NCBI RefSeq assembly: GCF_011745365.1
Contig: NW_024468910.1
Coordinates: 3,686,068-3,750,067 of the forward strand
Direction of reading: 5' to 3'
Length of the DNA stretch: 64,000 nt
DNA from: Cryphonectria parasitica EP155
Lineage: Eukaryota; Ascomycota; Sordariomycetes; Diaporthales; Cryphonectriaceae
Part shown: in pieces, positions 58,571 through 64,000 of the stretch
Layout of the letters: every line of letters begins with the position of its first letter
Position numbering within the stretch: position 1 is the stretch's first letter
The notes under the pieces: model-generated
Seen by the model: the letters and a program-made list of their open reading frames with translations, nothing else
What the model was told of the DNA's origin: nothing
Databases searched by the model: none
Translations under genes and position numbers: made by a program

Positions 58571-60898
58571 CTAGGCACTTCCATTCACACTTCCATTAGC
58601 AGCACCATTAGCCGCAGTAGTAGCAGCAGGCGTAGCAGTAGCAGTAGTGGCGGCAGTCGGAACGGGGCTTCTCTTCAATATCTCGGGGACTTCCAAGAAT
58701 CGGTCAAAGTACGAGTCGAGCCACCTGGCCGCATCCTCGCCTGCGTCGTCGACGCTCGAATCCCACCTGCCAATGCTGCCAACGTATCCATCGGGGCGGA
58801 CGTTGACGATGGCGATCTCCCCGGGGCCCAGGCTACCCAGCCATTTATTGGTGCAGAGCGAACCGCGCGTATCCTGCTCGGGGATGTCATCGAGGTAAAA
58901 TGTCCACTTGCTATCTTGTAGCAGAGGCGGTAGGTCGGACAATTCAATATCAGATTTAGGCATTGTTGCTAGAGCTTGTTAGTATTCCATGTTCTCCTGT
59001 TTGACCCTGGAGCCGCAAAGGCGCAGGGGAGGACGACACTTACTAATTAGTCCAAAGGTGAAGAGATGGCTGACCGCCGTATACCTCTCCGGTCTGACGT
59101 AGATATCCTCTGGCGCAGGCAGTCTTGGCTGTGCCGCGTAGGAGAGACTGGCGGCCACCGACAGTTGCCGAATGAGTGATGAGTCCGCAGCAAGAGCATC
59201 GCAGAAGTTCTCGAGGAACATCTTCGATTGGTGAACGTCCCACATCAACAAGTATATCCTGAACTGGCCCAGCATAGGTATATCGAGCTGGATGTCAACA
59301 GGGTTGGAGTCCAGGTACCGGGTCACCTTGGCCGGAGGAAGTAAACAACCAGGCTTTGCCTCGCCCAGGAGCCATGTCTGGCTCTCCATCATGTTCAGAG
59401 CATTTTCTCCGTACTCTGCGCCAATGCCAGAAATAAAGCGCACGTTTGTCTTGAAGTTCTCAGCCAAGGTAACAGCGTCACCTCCGGCGATCTGATTCGC
59501 ATGCTCGTAGTCAAAGTTGACCAGATCCAGCGCGATCTTCCTCCTCTCGTCCTCGTAGCTTTCCAGCAGCGCCGGTTTGGCCAATCCCCGGACCGCGTAG
59601 TTCAGCTTCCACGCTATGTTCCAAGCGTCGTGCATCGACGTGTTCATTCCCTGCGATGCCTTTGGCGAGTGTGTGTGACTTGCGTCGCCTGCCAGGAACG
59701 CCCTGTGGTGAGAATCGCAGAAGCGGCTGGCCACCCGCTGGCCGATCTGGTACCGGCCGAACCACTCAATGTACTTCCAGTTGACGGTGAAGGGCTTCAT
59801 GATCTCTTTAGCCCGGGCCATGATATACTCCTGGCCAAGAGTCTTCCGATCCTCTTTCATCCCGCTCTTCAGCTCAATGTAGAATCTCGTCATGTTGCGT
59901 TCCCTAGGAATGATAAGTATAGAACCATACTCCTGTGAGTACACCAGAGTCTTGGACCAAATGTCTGGAAAGTCGGTCTCAATCTCTCCATCGAGTACAC
60001 CCCAAACCACAGGTTGAGACATGCCCACAGGCTTTGCCTCCGGAATGCTCTTGCGCACTTTGGAGTGTGCTCCATCGCCTAGGGGGATTGTTTGATCAGC
60101 CGAGCCACATCGACAGCGTCATCTCGGGTGGTGGTCTACACTCACATCCGACAAGATACTGTGCCAGGATCGTCCTCTTGTCCTGCGTCACATTTACCCT
60201 GGTGTTGATCTGCAATGCGGCGCCGACCTTCTTCGACATCAAAGAGTCGCAGGCACTGTAGGACTCAAAGGCACAGTTCCTCTTCACCTCGACGCCACGC
60301 TTCTTCATGTCGTCGATGAAGAGGCTCTCCACCATGCCCTGGTGCACCAGCAGGATATAGGGGTCCAGGACATCGATCACCGGGGGGTAATGCACCTCGC
60401 GCCCCAGCCGGCGCAAAGGTTCGTCTGCTGTTCCTCGCCAGAAGGAGATGTCATAGACACGAACGCCTCTTTGCAACAACGAATCTGCTAACCGCATCTG
60501 TCGAAATGTCTCGATCGTCTTTGGCTGCAAGCCATCAGCCCTGTGAACCCATGTCAGACTCAATTGAACAAATAACCCAAACTACTCTCCTCTTGTTGTT
60601 CCTCATCATCACATATTGGGGCAGTCATATATGCATACCTTCCCACCGGGGTAGGGTCCGCCCTATCGTCTATGACCTGTGCCTTGATGCCCATCCGCGC
60701 CAGGTTCGCCCCAAGCATCAGCCCAGCCGGGCCGGCGCCGACGATGCAGACCTGGCATTGTGAGGGCGCCTCGGGCATGCTCCGCAGCAGGGTGACGCGG
60801 TCAACGCAGTTGGCGCCGATGACGCCCTCTGTAGTTTCCACATTGCCGTCATGGCTTCTCGTATTTTCCGAGGCCGTCTCGAGGATGCCTGGTGCCAT
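58571..60898 (-). CDS. Phenol 2-monooxygenase-like FAD-dependent hydroxylase
   Basis: Four exons (60898-60639, 60540-60146, 60078-59044, 58968-58571) give 695 residues. The dinucleotide-binding motif CIVGAGPAGLMLGANLARMG has Gly at 54, 56 and 59. ADGLQPKTIETF follows the first join. The DG motif CDGAHSKVRKSI crosses the third exon start. The second FAD motif FLAGDASHTHSPKASQGMNT contains Gly 349 and Asp 350. A thioredoxin-like C-terminal domain (about 480-660) contains IAIVNVRPDGYVG. This is the PheA/TfdB class, which hydroxylates phenolic rings using NADPH and oxygen. The tail ends in low-complexity Ala/Thr and NGAANGSVNGSA. No pathway partners are visible in the window. The last intron has an ACTAAC branch site. 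The exact substrate is unknown; a secondary-metabolite tailoring enzyme is possible. Confidence 0.88.
58597..58655. repeat. Compound GCA/GTA repeat inside monooxygenase 3' coding end
   Basis: Imperfect trinucleotide units that encode the Ala/Thr/Asn/Gly tail of the hydroxylase. Confidence 0.7.
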
Positions 60899-60914
60899 GG
60901 TCGCAAACATATGA

Positions 60915-60933
60915 ACACACACACACACACACA
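60915..60933. repeat. AC dinucleotide repeat
   Basis: About nine AC units within 40 bp upstream of the monooxygenase start codon. Confidence 0.9.
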
Positions 60934-62707
60934 ACCTGGGAGCCCTGCCTTGCCTTGTCTGATCAGAGTGGGAATACAACGATGTGCCTCGGGTGAGCGA
61001 TGGAACCGGCGCCTACGGTTTGTATCGAGTCGTTGATGGAGAGACACAGGGCGCCGGCTCGGGGTCGGAGGAGGGTAGGTATAATCTGTGTGCCGCCGGA
61101 GTCGTCTCGAGAAGCACAGGAAGTCGGATAATCCGGAAACGCAGGTCGCCTATAGGCGCGGTACACGGACCAGTAAGAGTAGGTGTAACGATGCTAGATG
61201 GCCGCTCTTTCTCGCGGGCGCCGCTCAACGAGAATTTCGGGGCTCCGCAAGTGAGATGTTAGGAGTTCTGAGCACCTCAAAACACAAGTCAGGCAGGAGG
61301 TTGTGTGGTGATTCGACGTCTTTCTTGCGTTGTGGCAACGAAGGGTTGAACTTGTGGTGACTGGGGTCGAGTCAGTCCAGGTCGTGTGGACCGCAGATGG
61401 CAGATGCAAGGTATGGGATAGACCCGTTCGCATCAGATCCAGCAGAGCGGTAACGGCAGATGTCACGGGACGAGGAAGGCGATTCAGGACCCAGCGTGGT
61501 GGAAAAGGAGGGGGTCCGATTTTGGGGCTGCAACCAAGGTGTTGTGCGCGTGTGTGTGGTCTTGCTTTTGAGAGACAAGTCGTCTGGAGCAGACAAATAG
61601 AAAAATATCCAGGAAGACAGGGAGTGAGCCTCAGGTATGTTGCACTGAAACCGGCGGGACCTGGACCAGGAGGCGGCACACACACGAGATTCAAACGTGG
61701 TAGTGATTCGGTTGGGTTGGATCAGAACAATATGGATTGAATCAGCTGCAGGGAAGCGTCAAGTTCGGTAGACGGATGGTAAGAAGAAGAGGGAAAAACT
61801 TAATCAAGATGCCTTCGCTGCAGCAAAATGTAACACAACGTGGCTTGGAGGGAGGGGTTGAAGGGGAGCAGTTGTTGGTGTTGTGACTGCCAGAAGAAGC
61901 CGATACATGCATGCATCTCCTTGACCCCTCTAGTTCTGTGGTGACCTGTCCATCCCAAACTTTCCAGAGAAATCCGTCTTCTCTGTTTTCCCTTCTCTTC
62001 CCTTTCTTCTCTTTTCTCTCTCTTTCCGAATTGCGCAAATGGTGCCAGCGCGCGCGCGTGGACATGAACGTGGGACGTGGGACGTGAGTGGGAGCAGGAC
62101 GGGGATGGTTCGAGTCCAGAGCTTGTCAGAACGTACGACAAGTGGTTCGATTATTTCTCCCAGGGTGGAAACCCCCGCGGGTGGGTACGGCACCTACTAT
62201 GGTACAAAAAACTGAGACCTGCAGCACTGTAACCAACTCGCCACAGCGCTGCCGCAGCCCTGAAGCCCCTTAGTGCTCCCCCCCCCCCTCCCTGTCAGAC
62301 CTGTAACCCTGCAACCCTCCAGAGACCCCACGCCCCTAAAACTGTCCTGAACAGTGCTGATGGTGCAAAGCTGCCAGCCCTGCCGAGGCCCATCAAATGG
62401 AACTGGCTAATGGCCCCTGCACACATCGCGCCAAGTCTGGAGTAGCGAAGATCAGCCCACCCCGTCAGCCCGCTCGACAGACCGCGGCCCGCTACCTTTT
62501 CTTAAGGGTCTTTGCTGATGTTTGACAGGAAATCTCCGGGTCCTTACTCTAGCTGGTTAGGTACTATTGTAACCCTGAACGGTCTGGCATTGCTCACTGG
62601 AGGACTACGGCCAGCAGACATTAGACGTCTACTTACCTAACTACTTTATGCACCAACTTACTTTGGTAACAGCATCTAAGATACTGGCAAAGATAGCATG
62701 GCACATG

Positions 62708-62747
62708 GGGAACCTCCTGGCCCAACATACTTGGCCAGGAGGTTCCC
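62708..62747. repeat. Perfect 15-bp inverted repeat (hairpin), 10-nt loop
   Basis: Left arm GGGAACCTCCTGGCC (62708-62722) and right arm GGCCAGGAGGTTCCC (62733-62747) are exact reverse complements around a 10-nt loop. There is no gene within 1.8 kb on the left or to the window end on the right. Confidence 0.85.
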
Positions 62748-64000
62748 TTATGTCGATCTGTTAGACTCTGGTCTAAATACAAGGAGAAAATTCGGTGTGC
62801 AATCGTCCCTGTCTCCAACAAACGATCCACACACTCCCTCCCTTTCCGACGAACAACCCAGAGGGCAATTCGTCTCACTAATCATTCTCCACGATCCCTT
62901 TTCAACCTCTCTTATCACAAATGACAAGGCTCTCACACAGTCGATAGAGTTTAAGCGATCATCTCTACCGGTGCTAGATCGGGATGGTGCCGAACAACGT
63001 TGACTGACTATATACATAATGTGGTCTGACCCTCTCCTGTTATTGTTCTGATGAGTGAGCTTACTAGTCGGACTTGAGTAGATCTTTCGGCAGCTGACCG
63101 TTCAAGGCAGTCAGTCGGCTGATGGCAACATGCCCTACTCTACGACGAGCGTGTTCACCACTCAGCTTGGGAGCCTGTGCAGGCTTTTGAATCCTGCTTG
63201 ATGGTACGTGGCCGGGATTTGCGGCTCAGCCGGCATCAGCAACGGAAAGCCACAGCCAAAAATCGAAAGGTTGGAGTCCAGAGACAACGGACCCTCACGG
63301 ACGATGATGTCTTTATGTCTTAGGATGCTGAATGTGTGTCCAAAGCGCCCCTAGGGTAAACTCTTCGCTACGGGGCAGGGCCGTTGTCCTCTTGAGATCA
63401 CAACATGAAGAGCTATTGGATACTAATAAGCCATTGCTCAGGCCAGGCCAGGTAGATTCATGTGTCAAATATGGCCGAAGCTACCTCGCGGCTCGCTCAG
63501 TTCCTTCACGCGGGTCCCATTGTGCTCATACGCCCTGAACCTCCGCAGTTATGCGTGTGTTGTAGACTCCTTTGGTCATACTCAGCTAAGGGTGACAATG
63601 CCGCCATTGAAAAGATGAAAGATGCAGAGGGGGAAAAAACGAAGATAGCCAAAAGGCCAAACTCGCTTTCGGAGCGGGTATTCAATCGGGCAAGAGGTAG
63701 CAGTGCCGAGTGTTTGACAAATCAGGCACATGTTGCCAATATCTTCTCGAGTTGTGCCCATCTTGAAAAGGCAACCTGTTTCCCTTCGCGGCGGCCCATC
63801 GGCATGCTGCCTAGGTACTTGTGACTTGCCGAAATCTGCCTTCCCGGCCTTTGACAGCTCATTTGTCCTCCAAATTACCACTTCAAGCATTCAGGAGTGT
63901 GAAAGTCATCTGAACTACGAACAACTGCTACAGTGATCATTAGGCGCTTCAGACTATCCTGGGCAGTGTCTAATAGAACCATGATATGTCTTGAAGGCTA

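Larger units (their letters stand above)
60899..64000. other. Gene-free right end and monooxygenase promoter
   Basis: No supported gene in 3.1 kb. An AC dinucleotide repeat (60915-60933) sits just upstream of the monooxygenase start. A 11-C run is at 62278-62288, and a perfect 15-bp hairpin at 62708-62747. Open frames of 60-165 codons between 61.0 and 62.2 kb overlap on both strands and show no family resemblance. A gene could begin beyond 64000. Confidence 0.5.

Noticed and set aside
61194..61740. Frames of 100-166 codons on both strands upstream of the monooxygenase
   Set aside because: Mutually overlapping and without recognisable domains; more likely promoter composition.
62106..62117. 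GGTTCGAGTCC, a perfect-looking tRNA B-box
   Set aside because: Flanking bases cannot form a five-pair T stem, and no matching A-box, anticodon arm or acceptor stem lies upstream.

Overview
The window is nuclear DNA of a filamentous ascomycete (Pezizomycotina). The evidence is short 50-160 nt introns with GTRNGT donors, CTRAY branch points and YAG acceptors, GC-rich exons, and proteins that read best as filamentous-fungal orthologues: PRD-4/Chk2, ARG-13, a HAM-8-like hyphal fusion protein and an Ync13-type Munc13 protein. A Sordariomycete is most likely. That placement rests on remembered family resemblance, and the order cannot be told from the sequence alone.

I support 22 protein-coding genes, one of them partial at the left edge. 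I found no tRNA, rRNA, intact transposon or CRISPR. From left to right: the C-terminus of CCT4; ARS2/Pir2 (-); TspO (+); ARG-13 ornithine carrier (-); PRP28 helicase (-); mitoribosomal mL59 (+); DPH4 (+); 14-3-3 (-); F1-ATPase inhibitor (+); NSP1 nucleoporin (-); a Laa2-like AP-1 accessory protein (+); eIF2-gamma (-); HAM-8-like membrane protein (+); UMP kinase (+); eIF3m (-); PRD-4/Chk2 kinase (+); BAR-PH-ArfGAP protein (-); Ync13/Munc13-like protein (+); inorganic pyrophosphatase (+); mitoribosomal mL53 (-); SEC20 (+); phenol 2-monooxygenase-like flavoprotein (-). Splice structures were assembled by hand: every exon join keeps the reading frame, and most joins were also checked against the expected family sequence.

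This is mostly housekeeping DNA rather than a cluster. Recurring themes are translation (eIF2-gamma, eIF3m, DPH4, two mitoribosomal proteins), mitochondria (ARG-13, TspO, ATPase inhibitor), RNA and nuclear transport (ARS2, PRP28, NSP1), membrane traffic (Laa2-like, ArfGAP, Ync13, SEC20) and signalling (14-3-3, PRD-4). The phenol hydroxylase-like gene at the right end is the only clearly accessory enzyme. Neighbouring genes alternate strand far more often than expected (17 of 21 adjacent pairs), giving short convergent 3' spacers and long divergent promoters. The longest gene-free stretches are 24.7-29.2 kb, 44.1-48.1 kb and 60.9-64.0 kb.

The most interesting signal is the promoter of the ornithine carrier gene. 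It holds a perfect TGAGTCA cross-pathway (CPC-1/Gcn4) site close to the start. Further upstream, two copies of the iron-regulator GATA motif RATCWGATAA lie in a perfect 14-bp inverted repeat. Mitochondrial ornithine export feeds both arginine and siderophore synthesis, so this looks like a two-input promoter. Two further perfect hairpins (13 and 15 bp arms) lie in gene-free DNA.
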